A DNA stretch of 64,000 nt, taken from assembly GCA_029582265.1 (NCBI GenBank), contig CM055835.1:10283500-10347499 (forward strand), given 5' to 3'. Numbering within the stretch: the first letter of the stretch is position 1; each line of letters opens with the position of its first letter. Made by a program: the position numbers and the translations under genes. The notes beneath the pieces were generated by a model. The model saw only the letters and a program-made list of their open reading frames with translations. It ran no database searches and was not told the origin of the DNA. This document shows, piece after piece, positions 32,929 to 45,532 of the stretch. Origin of the DNA: Zoroaster sp. YZ-2022. Its lineage: Eukaryota; Echinodermata; Asteroidea; Forcipulatida; Zoroasteridae.

Positions 32929-35900
32929 TGTTAAATATGATCTACATTCACCCGCACACACTTATTACTATTTTTGGATCTGTTTCTATCACTGTAATTA
33001 ATAACAATAAAAGTAGGCTTATCATGGGCGCACCACACGCACAGCACGTAATTTGGTGGTTGCAGCGGCAGCGGGTCTGTGATATATTCACAAAATCTTA
33101 TAGCTATGTCGGTATATATTTTCATGATTAAAAGTTTTTATTGTAATAGCTTTCTAAACATGGTATTTCAACAGGTTCATTGTCTTATTTCTTCACCCAA
33201 AACTCTCAGCCAGCTAGTAAGTAATTAAGTCCACAGAAGATTCACTTAAGGTGTTATCGTCAGTTAAAACAGTTTAGGAGGCCTGACATCATAGAGACTT
33301 CAGGTAAATTTACTAAAGAAATTGCGCTTTCGATCCTAGCATCTAATTTACACAGTGTACAAAAATCCCGATTACATGTACCCAGCCATATGCACACATT
33401 ACCGTATAAACGACCACAACCGTATCATGGAGTAGTGTCGAAGCAGGTACATTCATGTACTGATTACGTCAATAATAATTAATCTTCTTCAAAGTTAATT
33501 TCGAAGGTCATGCAATGTAAAGTTTATGCTATAATATCCAATACAGAGTATGTATGGATTGTTGGCGTATTTGAGACATTTAACAAAATGAACCATCAAA
33601 GAGCAGTTTATTTTCTGTCAGGTGCAGTGTGTGGACAGGATTTGGAAATCACAGCCATTCCATTGTGACTCGCGTGACGATCCCATATTTATTAACTTTG
33701 TCGGCTCTCTACTCCGGATATTACCTTACTTTCAGTGAACACAGTTTTTACAAACTATAAGGATGAGTCTATAATTGTGGGGAAAAACGCACAATAAGAT
33801 ACATCAAATAAAAAATGTGACTTGCATGACGTAATTTTTTTAAACCTTACATTTTGGTATGCAATCGGTGGCAATTAATATTAAGCTTTAAATTCTGGAT
33901 CACTATGTAGAAAATTAATGAACGCACCACTAAATTCTAAAAAAATATATATTGATGGCAGCGTGACTCGCGTGACTCGCGTGACAAACAATGTGACTCC
34001 CTTTGTGACAAGTGGAAAGCTTATTTACAGCAGGATGTTGCATAATAAAAACATGTTCAACACCTAGGACATACTATGACACTGTAACACTAGGAGAAAA
34101 ACTTTTTGTCATGAGTAAAAAAGGGTGGTTGGTATTTTGTGCAAATGGGAAGAGTCAAAGAGAAACAGTAATTTTATTTATACTTTGGTCCTTCACTGTG
34201 TACATGGTTTGTAAATCTTTGGAAACCTTTTTGTTTTAGTACCATTGCGGTGTAATAGTATAATTAATGAATTCTGGTGTATGATTTCTTAATTTTTACG
34301 CACATCAATTTGCATTTTCCCAGTACATGTACTGTGCTGCAACACAGAGCCTACAACGCTAACCATCACGTGTGTTTGCATTCCTAAAACTTCACCCCAA
34401 TTCCATGACCCACAAAAGTTTTCTAACTGCAAAATTACACTTTGTAATGATGTTCCTAAAATCAACAACATCAAATGGATCTATGGATATTTGCAGATAC
34501 AATGAAAATAAGCATGGGTTTAGATTATTACGTATAATTATTATTAAAATAAAAGTTAAAAACTACGAAGAAGTTTAGCATCCTCACCTGATGAAATTGT
34601 GCAGGCAATTGTGAAGACAGAGATCAATGAACTTTAAAAGGGCGCCACCACACCGTCCCCGGCTTGGAGAGGATACTTCGTATAACACAGTTAGATAAAA
34701 CAATAACGTTCCTAAAAAGAACAACTACTCACACAGGATAGCTGATCAGCTAGGTGGGGGTTTGAAACTGAAGCATTTTGGTTATACTTTGTTTTTAAAT
34801 GAAGAGAGTCTTACAGGCTGAACCACGAAATGTATGAACGTGTTGTTGAAATCTTATCTAATCTGTGTGCAAAAAGCCAGCATGGAAAATGTCGACTAGT
34901 ACAAAACAGCGATTACGAAAACGATGAGCAATTACTGTTGCAGACCGAATATACTAATTAGACTATTCATTGCCCGCTTACAGTATACATTGATTTTTAA
35001 TTTTTAAATAAAGCCAAACATTAACGTACAAATGAACATATTGTTCGTGTTGGGTATGGCGAGGTTTTGTTCGGATTCGGTATACGCCATTATACATGTA
35101 CCCAGTACTATACGGTTCAATCACGTTGGCAGACAAAATGTAGCCTTATTTACTCACGTCATAAATAAATACTTTTACATACATACATTGTACATATATG
35201 TACATACAATGACATAATATGTCATATCTTGCAATACATGCATGTACATCTCGTCTCCACGGTCTACCTGAGTCTTGGTACAAGACGTTACTCGTGATTT
35301 ATACATGTACATGTACATGCGCCGATCCGCTGTGATTTGATAAAAATAATCGCCGCTGCCGTTTCATTATTCCTATCCACGGCAGCGCGACGCTTTTGTC
35401 CAGGTAACGTCTTGGCCAGTTTGCATGGTCGGGTATATGACCTTTCATGCATATTCAACACGGTTCCAGAGAATACCGCAAAGCGCACAAATGGCAACTC
35501 ACCGCGCAATCAACGGCCAATGATGACGCACATTATTATGTACGTGTACTACTGTACTGGCCATTATACATACAATACGTAAATACACTGTATGTGCTTG
35601 CTGCATATACCTGTGGTGCTTCCACCCCTCGAGAAATTTCCTTATTTTCAGGAATTTTTTTGTGTTTGACGCTCTAAGAAATTTCTGGGGAAATACAAAA
35701 TCTAAAATCTAAGGAAATGCCATAAATTCTAAAAGGAAATTCTAAGGAATGTTCGTAAATATTCGATATTTTTACGAAATAATGTTGCATACAAATTAAC
35801 ACTTGTATACCCTCAGTCCCAGTTTGCGCGCTGTCGCATTGACTTGAATTTGACTGGTAGCACAAATTAGCCCTGATTGCCGGCCGCATATTGAAACACA

Positions 35901-36072
35901 ACCATGGGCTAATCTAAACATGACGTCAGATTTTCATGCTACCTGGGTGGCCTGCGCACGTATGTATGTATGTGTCTGGTAAGTGATACGCAGGCTCGCG
36001 TTTAAAGAATTAACGTTACACTGGGCTTGGGGCACCAGCTGATGGGAAATGCAAAACTGCCAACTTGAGTAC
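32929..36072. other. No gene recognised; short local repeats
   Basis: Notable points are GTGACTCGCGTGACTCGCGT at about 33962-33982 with related words at 33667 and 33820, and clusters of ACATGTAC words at 35090-35330. ORFs of 60-81 codons have no features. Possibly intronic or intergenic. Confidence 0.35.
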
Positions 36073-36950
36073 ATGCAGTGCAGTAGCGCAGGGGAACGGG
36101 GGCTCGTTGATGTTTTATTATTTGTTTAAAGAAGGGCAGGAAAGAGGCAATCTGAGCCAAGTCTTGTCTACAGAGGTTCGGCGAGGAGTATGGGGCAGTG
36201 GTACAAGGATGGGGACTCAGGGACTCAAACTCCCCTCAAAAGTTTTCCATTATTCCACTCCTATTATATATTTTACGGCGTTGCGTATGCATGTGCATGT
36301 AGCTTGAAGGGCCACCAGTATATATAACAGAAAGCATTTTACACATTCTCCCCCTGCCATGGTGCACCCTGATTAGGGGCACCTTTATAATTTATTTTCA
36401 TTTCTGTTGTCCGTTTCTCTTGTTGGGGTCGTTGACTGTCGTTGAGGTTACTCGTAAAATTTAAAACGCCACGTATAATCAACTCCTTTCAGTTTGTACA
36501 ATGGCCCAGGATTGGGTTTTAATTTACAAGATTATATGACACTCTTTTAGCAAACACCGATTGGATAATATTGGGATTTGGTTTTGTCTTAAATTGTGTT
36601 TGAAAAAATTTAGCTCCTTGGGGAATGATCACAAACTTTACGTCCACGCAATGAGAGTATTTAACTATAGAAATCTTGCAGACAGAGCAAGCTCAGGTTC
36701 TTTGTCAAGAGGAGGAAATTATATGGAAGGTAAAACCCTACAGTCCGAATCAGCCTGTAATGTCTTCTTTTATGACTAGAAACCGCAGGAAACATTTAAC
36801 TTTGTATGCCGTGGGTTCACTGACGAGCACGACTGGGGACATGGCTGCAGCCATATTATAGTTTTAGGTCAGCCATGTCTCTCCCAAATATTAGTTCAAA
36901 TAAAATATTTTGAGTCCCCAATCCGTCCTGGGTGCGCCACTGATACGGTG
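36073..36950 (+). mobile_element. hAT-like non-autonomous element, copy 1, with 8-bp target-site duplication
   Basis: The element spans about 36081-36942. The left end CAGTAGCGCAGGGG and right end CCTGGGTGCGCCACTG are inverted versions of CAGTGGCGCACCCA. They are flanked by ATGCAGTG (36073-36080) and ATACGGTG (36943-36950), 6 of 8 identical, the duplication length made by hAT transposases. The interior (about 830 bases) matches 59.49-60.33 kb throughout, with no transposase coding. Its ORFs (for example 36065-36307) are artefacts. Confidence 0.7.
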
Positions 36951-39900
36951 CTTATCATTTGCGTTACAGTTTGATTGTTCTTTATGTGATTTTTTCTCGA
37001 GGGAATTTAACTGATGGATGAGCTTTTTCAACAGCATGCACTTCTGACCTACTGCTGGCAACTTTCATACCCAAACTGTATGCATACAGAATAATACACT
37101 TTGATGATTTAAGTAAAACTAAGGAACATCAGGAAAAAATCTAAAAATCTAAGGAAATGTTTCTGTAAATCTAAGAAATGTAGATTTAGAAAAGTGGAGA
37201 GGCTTGCTATTAATACAGGTTTGACGGCGTTCACTGGCCAGTCAAACCTCATTACGTATACAATGTGTACATACATGTACAGAGTACATTTACAGGTCAA
37301 AATGAGTTGGCAATTTTTGACTAGTAAAAGCATTGTATTATTGAGGTGGTGAAAATGACATTTAAACCCAGTCAACATTCTCCAAAGTATTGCAGTGACC
37401 ACAGTTCAACAATCAAAACAGTCAGTTGACTGATTTTGACCATAACTACTTATAAAAGTTCCTTCTGATATGAGGTGTAATGATAGTTGCTATGTAATAC
37501 TTGGGGCATTTATTTATAAAATTTCTGTACTCAGTTGCCAATACAAAATAGTTGCCATGATGCCATGTTTCGATTGAGTAAGTGACTGAGCTGAACCAGG
37601 TAATTTGCCCATCTGAGTTGTTCCTCCTCCAGCTGATTACAGAAAATTCTTTGTAAACCGTTTCAAAAAAGCAAAACAATGCAACCTATGTATGGTATTT
37701 GTGCATAGAACATATAATAAACAAAAATAAGACATGATATTAAAAACTTAAAAGATTTAAAATACTTATGACATTTATTTTGTATGATCAAAAGATACAA
37801 TATTTATACAATTATAAACAAATGTTATAAAAGTGTTTGGTTGAACACAAGAGACAATTTGACTGAACTGTCTCACATAAACATGAAACAATTATTCACT
37901 ACAGTTTTTCTCAAAAACGTGAGCACCTATTGGCGATGAAATTTCCACTCGTTAGATTTATGATGTGTCCCTTAGAAAACTACATTGAGGATTGGAATAC
38001 CAATTCCCCAAACCAATGATTTACGTTCCCATTAAAAGGGGATAATTGGTAAACAAAAACAAAACAGACTCAATAGATTATCTAAAATGCATGCCTTATA
38101 AGATGGTAATGGTACAAAACATTCTCAAATTTACTCTATCGACATATTTCTGGTAACAAGCACAATTTAATATATTTAAAACTCAATGGTATAGTTTAGT
38201 GTTAGAGTCCTTAGTAAATGTACACTGAACTTTGGAGCCAGTGTTGCTTTTTCAATCGACATGGTGTTTTGTATATTAAACATAAAATACAAAAGAGCTT
38301 TCATCATTATGTCAACGAAATGAAATAAATCGCCAGTTATTACATTTTAAACCAACTTCATGTAGTCGACATGTTTATTTCCTAATGCATTGTTACATGT
38401 GATTTCTGTTAGTAAGCACATGTAAACTGATAGGAATGCAAACAGTATTTATATGACACCACTGTAACTATACCCTCAAGCTATAAAAAAAATCCCATAG
38501 GATCCACAAAATTCAGTGTACTGGGCCTTTGAACTACATGTACATATACATGTATAATGTCAGTGTATGTAACAAAATTGGGAAACAAATTAAATGGTTG
38601 TAACTGAATGTTTGCCACTAAAGGACTGTTGCAGTGGTGTTTTGACGGCACAAGAATAATTGTAACAAATTTAATACTATTGAACACTTCTGTTAAAGAA
38701 TAACACCACTAGGGGTATTCCACGGTTTCCAGAAACAATAAAACAAACAAAACAAAAAAGGTTGCTTTCATCATTTATACAACTTTGGACATTTTACTTC
38801 ATGCGCTTCAAAACAAACGAAATTAAACATTAATTGTGCTGATAAACCAGTAAGTTTCACAAAGCAATGTGTGTACGAAATTTCTAAGAAGTGGTGTCAG
38901 ACTCCAACTCTAACAATTCAGATACATATGAGTATTGTCTTTCACAATGTTCAAATGCTTCAATATGATTTTCCTTACATGCTAAAACTATCGAGACAAA
39001 AACTAATTAGATGGAATACCAATATGACATTCATTTACTATTCCATTATTGTGAAGTTAGATGAGCTGTCGCTCAATAATGTTTTATTGTACCTTGTAGA
39101 TGGCCCTTAGTTTAGATACATTACTCTGGAGACAGTCGCTTGTCATTCAACTGATGCTGTACACAGTGTACAGCAATGTATCCCGTGTCTGCTGGCATAT
39201 GATGACTGCTGACATGTGCTTCATCACAAGCACACATTTGGGCACAAACGTCACAGCAGTTATGTTTTTATTATAGTATTAACTGTGTCTGTCGCTTCTT
39301 GATGGAAAACTGTTCTTGATGACCATTCATTCCATTGCAATTTTTCAAACCAGCTCTACAATATGCTGATAGTTAATAGCTATGTGTCACCTTTGGGTGC
39401 CATCTGACCTGCCCTCCCATTCTGTTGGTGACCTACCAATATCACAGTATGGAGACCACAATTGTAGCAAACAAAACGCAAACATCCCGGTCTTCTTTGT
39501 GCAAAAGCTATCATGCTTTTCTTTGTACATGCACTTCTGTGTTGTATAGTACATATCAAAGAATGAAATTGTGACTACTTTGAAAGAGATATCAAAATAA
39601 GAGCACAGTTCACTGACATTTCTTGATGTATGACCGTAGTATCTCCTGGGCAATCCATTTAAAGACGCAAATTTTTTTTATAGTCGCCTTGTAACAACAT
39701 ATATGATGTTAGAGCGTTCGACCCATAGTTCCCTCGGGCCCAAGCACAGCAATCGTCCTCCAGTGACTTAATGCAACAACATATACTTTCAAAATGGAAT
39801 GCAATTCTCAAAGCTGTCCTGCTTCTCAGAATATAGACTCTCACTTGATAGAATAGCCCCTGTTAATTTTGACAAAGATGAAATATTATGACAATAAAAT

Positions 39901-40935
39901 AAAATTAATGGAGGAAATATCCAACAAAACGAGGTGAGAAAGCACTGTGGGTAGGGCAGCCTAAATACATGATTTTTTTAATCATCAAAGTGAAGTAAGT
40001 GAAGTGAAGAACCATTCAAACACTTTTCTGACTGCATAACAAACAAACAACAACTGAACATGAAACAAACAAAACATCATCATAAGGATTAACACTAATA
40101 ACCCATCTATAGTATGAATGGTTAAATTCTGGTTCACTGGCACATTCTGAATTAATTAGCTGAAGCTGATGAAGTTGATATTGATAAGAGGCTATTATAT
40201 GATTATCAATGGATTCATCTATACAAATAGGGCATAAACATGGATGGAAGAAGCGATGGGCAGAATGAACAAAGCTTTTTGAATTTGAGCTGTTGGCAGG
40301 TCGGTCATAAAAATGCCAATTATTTGGTTTTAAGTATAGGCATTCCTAACTGGTATTCTAAAGTAAACTTATTTGGTTAAAAAGTTGCGGTCGGATATGA
40401 CATTCTTTCCTTTATTTTATTTCATGAAAACGGATCCTGTTTTGTGTAGGAGAGGATTTTAGAGAAATAAAGTCCGAAAACCATCCCTTAAAATTGATTT
40501 TAAAGATAGTTTTTAGCATACCTTTTAAAATCAATGAGCAATGTTTTAACGCTGGTTAGTGTGGTTGAAATTCCAAAAAACCCTTAAAAAGTGACGGTCG
40601 GATACAACATTTCTTTCTGGGTGCTGTCATCTTTTTTAGCTATGACCTATAATTTAATCATTTTCACAAAATATAGAATTTAATTTAATATTTTAAAACG
40701 GTACTAATTCATTCCGATACACGCAATGCCTTGGCAATGATCATGATGACAATGACACAATACAGAGCAAAACAATATCTTTCCACTAACTGCAGTAAGG
40801 TAGCTTCCAGACGGTGGTTAAATTGATAAATAAATCATTACCTGTGCGGTGCCAGAAACAGCAGTAATTTGTTGACTTTTTCAACTTCTCAATAAAAAAT
40901 TTCAGCGAAATCAATATTCAATAGCTTCATCCACT
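36951..40935. other. No convincing gene; AT-rich
   Basis: Open frames of 60-97 codons on both strands show no family signature. The minus-strand frame 39653-39387 (88 codons, Cys/Phe-rich) and the neighbouring frame 39844-39659 are the most protein-like, but no splice junction or motif supports them. A pair of similar blocks lies at 40380-40610 (GTTGCGGTCGGATATGACAT / GTGACGGTCGGATACAACAT). Confidence 0.35.
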
Positions 40936-41007
40936 TTGTTGGATTTTCATGCAGCTATACTAACTCGACTAGACTCGCGTTTAGCTATTGCATATACCAG
41001 TTGCGCT

Positions 41008-41193
41008 TCACAAAAGACGTGCCAGATACCATACGAGCGCACTGCAGACGACGATAAGTATGCTAATTACGCTCACAGTGGCACGCTTAGATGTCCTCAG
41101 AATTTTTGGGTAAAATCTGCCAAAATTAACAAGACCGTTATTAGCGGTCCTGATCGTCAAAATTGTATTTACGACTGGCGCGGGATTGTGCAA
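41008..41193 (-). CDS. Possible signal-anchor exon (tentative)
   Basis: This minus-strand frame ends in KILRTSKRATVSVISILIVV followed by CSALVWYLARLL: a basic stretch, then about 20 hydrophobic residues. That is what the N-terminus of a type II membrane protein (such as a Golgi enzyme) or one GPCR helix would look like. The patch is less AT-rich than its surroundings. No catalytic domain or downstream exon was found, and the plus-strand frame over the same bases is also open (90 codons), so this could be chance. Confidence 0.2.
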   Translation of the reverse strand: MHNPAPVVNTILTIRTANNGLVNFGRFYPKILRTSKRATVSVISILIVVCSALVWYLARLL

Positions 41194-41889
41194 CTAGGAT
41201 ACGCATAATAACGGTCACCAAGACTACGGTCTACCTCCTCTCACTACTAGACCCTTTCCTACTAATTACTTTCCACAACGCTAATTGTTTTATTAAACAC
41301 AGTTCGAATAATATTTCGAGGAAATTTTGTTTTCTTCTTGGTGCTATATGCCCTGTTGTAATATTTAACACATCAATGTTTGGATAGTTGATTCTAACAG
41401 TATTATGAAATAAACTGGATGGTCAGTCGCCTTCCACTGCAGCACACACGTTTTTATGATAACAACATCAGACTATCGCAATTTTAGCCGACTGATGATA
41501 CTACACATATTGTGCAGGCCGCTGACAAACTACCTACTGCTGAGCCATCAACGATATTACAGATCAAAGCCGTAAGAATGTGTACATTATTATTGAGAAT
41601 GTGTTTTATTAAATGATTTTGATTAATTAATGATTTATCATGATTTCGCGAAATCTAGTATGAAAACTTCCGTAAGAACTTTAGAACAGCTAAGAATAAT
41701 AATAATAAATATAAATAAATAAATATAAAAACCATTTCTTTGTATAAACATTAACTTTACTTTTAGTTTTAAATATAAAACTATGTAATGACAGCCATTG
41801 CTAGAAATATGTTCATTGTGACATTTGTGAACAACAGACACTGGGTTTGTTTGTGCAGAGACGGATGGTTACCTACTTCCTCCGGGTGA

Positions 41890-44300
41890 CATTTACGGTT
41901 GCTCAATGTCGGTTTGATGGATGTTCCATCTGGCAAGAGGATGCACTGTAGTAAGTGCAAACCCTAGTTTGTAAATACTTGCCACAGACGTCCAACAAAG
42001 GGAACATAAAGAAGGGAAAAGGTTAACCCGTCGTTAACTTAATAACGCCAACTATCTCACACGGAAACCAGTGTGCCTTGTAGGAATGAATTTTTGCCAC
42101 CACTTTAAAAAGATTCCGTGGAAGAATTCATACAGTCTATGAACCTTCCATCCAGCTCGAAAAACAAAAGAGCCAGACCGACCATGTATTCAGATACAGA
42201 TCTTAAAACGTAGAAGCCCCGAAATCAATATCACAAGACTGGAATATCAGGCTGTCAGCCAACGTCCGTAATGACTCTTCGATACACATTCTAAAAGGCA
42301 GACAAGGGTAATGCCACAGTAGTGATGGACCACTCAGAATACGATCAGAGGGTTCAGGATATCCTCGACACGGATACCTCACCCGCCTCAAAAGAACCCG
42401 ATTCCGTTAGCAGAAAGGAAGTCGCCGCAAAACTTCTTTCATAAACGGAGCACAGCCTTACCCAAAGCACTATACAGGCAGCTCGTCGTCAACTCGAAAT
42501 GCCCAAGATTCTTTGGCCTACAAAGATTCATAAACCAGACAGACCGCTCCATTGTCTCGTCGGGTTCCCACGTATAACCTCGCCCAACACTTGACAAGGC
42601 TCTTACACCCACTCGTGGTGAACGCCCACCATATGCCAATTCAGCAGGGTTTATCACTCATAAAGGGAACCATGTTGCAGCCTTCAAAACACGCTGTGAG
42701 TTTGACGGTCGTCATTATTCGCAATGTACCGACGAACGGTATCCTCAGCAAGTCGATACTCGAACATGATAGCACGCTCCCAGGACGCGAACCAGCCTAA
42801 CGTCCAGATCAATCGTAGATCTGCTTTCGTATGTGTGAAATCCACATACTTCCAATGGAGAGACTTACTATCAACAGTCTTTGGGCACTCCAATAGGATC
42901 CCCCGATATCCCGGTCCTAGCAAACATCTTCATGGAAGATTTCCGAACAGAAAGCCCTCGAGACGGCACGATACAAACCCAAACTATGAAGCTTCAATAC
43001 GTAGATGATACTTTCATCATTAGGCAGCACGGTTCCGACAAACTGGTGACTTCCTCAGTCACCTCAACCCAGCAACATCGAGCATTCAATTCACCATGAA
43101 ACTGAGACATCCGACTCGTTGCCTTTCCTTGATGCTCGTTTCCAAACGGGTTGATAGCTCCTTAGGCATTCAGTTTACAAAACCCACACACACAGACCGC
43201 TACCTAAATGCCGGTCGTTCCACCACCATCCGTGAAAATCCTTAAAAGCAGATCGCACCCTACTTCCAGGACACACACTATCAGTGATAAGGCACTTGCC
43301 ATCCAAGTTTGAAACATCTTAACGCCGTGTTAGAGACAATGGTACAGACCCGATAAGCAAGTTCCTCCCGAATAAGGACGCTCACGATCCTCTGACGCAA
43401 CCGAAAAACCCGTGCCGTGCTACCGTACATCAGTACACTTCACACAAAGATTCAGCGTATCACACAAAGAGCTGACATTGAATCTACTACCGGACTCGAA
43501 ACAAGTTGAAACAGTTACACACCTGAGGACAGACAGTCAGCCATCAAGCTGGGTTTCGGAATTCACTTACGCCCAGCAGGAAAGTGTACATTGGCGAGAC
43601 CGGCAGAACCTACGACCGAAACTCAAGGAACAGGCCACGGCGCAGAGGCTCATGACCGTCTGCGATCATCCGGCACTCCACCGATTTGGACCATATCATT
43701 GACTGGCAGAATGCAAGATCATAGCCCCGGAAAAGCACTGGTACACCGTCGTATCAGAGGCTATTGAGATTCCATAAACATGACACTGTCCCCCAGGACA
43801 TCAGCTGTTTCATCAGCAGCATTTGGCATTCAATCTCCATCACCAACACCCACCTGTCCTTCGTACGCCTCAGCGAGTAGACGCTCACACACAACTTGAG
43901 AGCACGCAACAAGAACAATGCCACGGTGGCAACCAATCACAACATCACAACAGTAGCACCAATCGGAACACGCCCCATTCTACACATAATCCCAGCAAAT
44001 ACTACTTAAGGAGTTGCATCGGCAAACCTCTTCATTCTCCTGGAATTAGAGCAGGCTAATCGAAACGTTGAGAATAACCCGTGAAGTCATGGTTCTCCTG
44101 AACCATATTAACCCGTAAGTCCCATGGTTTCCTGAACTATATTTCTTAGCGACAGTAGAGGAAAACGAGTTGCCCAGGTGGTTCTCCTGAACCTTTCTCA
44201 TAACGAAGGTTGAGATACAGGCTGTACGATACGGTTCTTTCAGGAACCTGTGCCTCAGCTTCGTTGGTTGAGATAAACACATGGTGTTACCGCAAACCAA
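41890..44300 (+). mobile_element. Penelope-like element with GIY-YIG endonuclease, degraded
   Basis: Coding remnant from about 42.0 to 44.06 kb, followed by a short 3' region (TAATCGAAACGTTGAG, then several GGTTCTCCTGAACC-type inverted repeats at 44090-44240, and TGTTACCGCAAACCAAACGA at 44283). RT followed by GIY-YIG nuclease in one frame set is diagnostic of endonuclease-bearing Penelope-like elements, an RT group related to telomerase. A related 3'-end stretch may lie at 14.64-15.12 kb, and another at 52.55-52.61 kb. Confidence 0.8.
42010..44060 (+). pseudogene. Penelope-like RT plus GIY-YIG polyprotein remnant
   Basis: Over many shifted frames the order is a NATVVMDHSEYDQRVQDILD-like block (about 42310-42370), then PRFFGL and INQTDR/PLSRRVPTYNLAQHLTRLL with HPLVV (about 42500-42620), VPTNGILSKSILEHDSTLP (about 42728-42785), TYFQWRDL (about 42845), GTPIGSPDIPVLANIFMEDF (about 42882-42945), the catalytic YVDDTFII (about 42998-43022), a KPTHTDRYLNAG-like block (43177-43215), and the nuclease start VYIGETGRTY (about 43578-43607). 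The tail HRFGPYH, an IDWQNAKI-like block and HKHDTVP follow (about 43675-43795). Penelope enzymes copy their RNA at nicks made by the GIY-YIG domain. There are at least ten indels, so the copy is inactive as given. Confidence 0.85.
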
Positions 44301-45411
44301 ACGATGTGATTCTTAGTAATTTATTCGGTTAAAGGTTCAAATGTCTCGGAAAAAGATTCTTCAGAAGTCTCCAAACAATCCAAAACTGTCAAAGTCTCGG
44401 AAAGAGTCTTCATAAGTCTCCAAAAAGAGAAGACCAAAAAGTCCTCACCCAACACCATAAAATAACCAGCCGGTTGTAGTACAGGAGACTATCGTAGGAG
44501 AAATCAACAGTGTGTGCGTGATGGTTCGACATTGGAAACTAAAAAGGCCAACTCTCCTGTAAAGCATTAGTTTGACAATTAGTTTAACAACACTGCTCAC
44601 CCAAAGCTGATTACTACGCCTAGGATATAGTTGGTTGATCGTTTTTACAATAATTATTTATTAGACTCAACAAAAGTATAAACATCAAATAGACATTATA
44701 TGTCGTTACAGTTACCATTAATTAAATTTTACTAGATTGTGTAGTAAATATTAATGGGAACTAGATGTATTATTTCTACGCTACATACCATTGGAGTAAC
44801 GTGGTTTTGTGGAAGTAAAGGTACATAGAACATTAGAACACTGCTTTGTCTAATTTCATCGACCTTTTGAAAAATGTGCAAACGGTCGTTGCAATTCTTA
44901 CTCTTGTCAATATAAAATATATTTGTAGAATTTGGTTGCTTGTAGATTATGATTGTTTCCCTTAAATCAACTTAATTCGACTTGGTAGTCAGTTGCACAT
45001 CAGGCAGCAGTATTTCATTGGTAGCAATCGTTGAATGAAATTTACTGTTTAATAGTCAAAATCTGTATTATTGCAATAACTTACCGAAATGTGAGATATA
45101 ATGCTAACATCTTCACTGATCGTGTTTTCGACAGTTTGAATGCAAATAATTAAAGGGACAATATCGTCACGATCAGGGCATGGAATCACAGTTCTAGTTT
45201 TAGATTAACTACGTGTCTTAAATAACACCTGATGATAAGGTCCTTCGTTGCTGTATAAGTGAGACAATTTTCAGTCACTGTGTTCATCTTAAGCAGGACA
45301 CAGTTCCATGTCACGTTCTAATCTGCTCTGATCAGAAGATATTGTCACTTTAAGTTGTATCACAGTGTTGATATTTTACTTTCATTTAGTTTTACTTTGT
45401 ATGTATTTCAG
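44301..45411. other. No gene recognised; upstream of the receptor-like gene
   Basis: AT-rich, with GTCTCGGAAA(A)GAGTCTTCA direct repeats at 44345-44420. 45155-45180 (GGGACAATATCGTCACGATCAG) recurs at 54893-54918 (GGGACAATATTGTCACGATC), indicating a dispersed repeat. Ends with a TATTTCAG acceptor at 45411. Confidence 0.4.
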
Positions 45412-45532
45412 GTAGTAATTCATCTCTTAACCATCTCACAACATCAGCGGAAAAATTGGAACGAGACCGTGACTACATGGGTTTCATCGTTGTAACTCTT
45501 ATGACACAGTTCTGTGTCATTATAGCTGTCAG
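45412..45532 (+). CDS. Receptor-like gene, exon with start codon and signal peptide
   Basis: An exon of 121 bases between TGTATTTCAG and GTCAG|GTAAGC. The frame is open throughout. The ATG at 45477 gives MGFIVVTLMTQFCVIIAV, an ideal secretory signal peptide, ending in split codon AG|. The bases before the ATG are probably 5' UTR, and the acceptor implies at least one more upstream exon. The next coding pieces on this strand are CUB (51.06 kb), LDL-receptor class A (52.76 kb) and LRR cap (54.60 kb), so this exon most likely starts that extracellular chain. The phase (2) does not join perfectly with the CUB exon unless one base is miscalled there. That is the weakest link in the model. Confidence 0.5.

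Noticed and set aside
41008..41193. GPCR transmembrane helix 6
   Set aside because: The basic-then-hydrophobic stretch is suggestive, but the CWxP-type motif is absent and no neighbouring helices were found.
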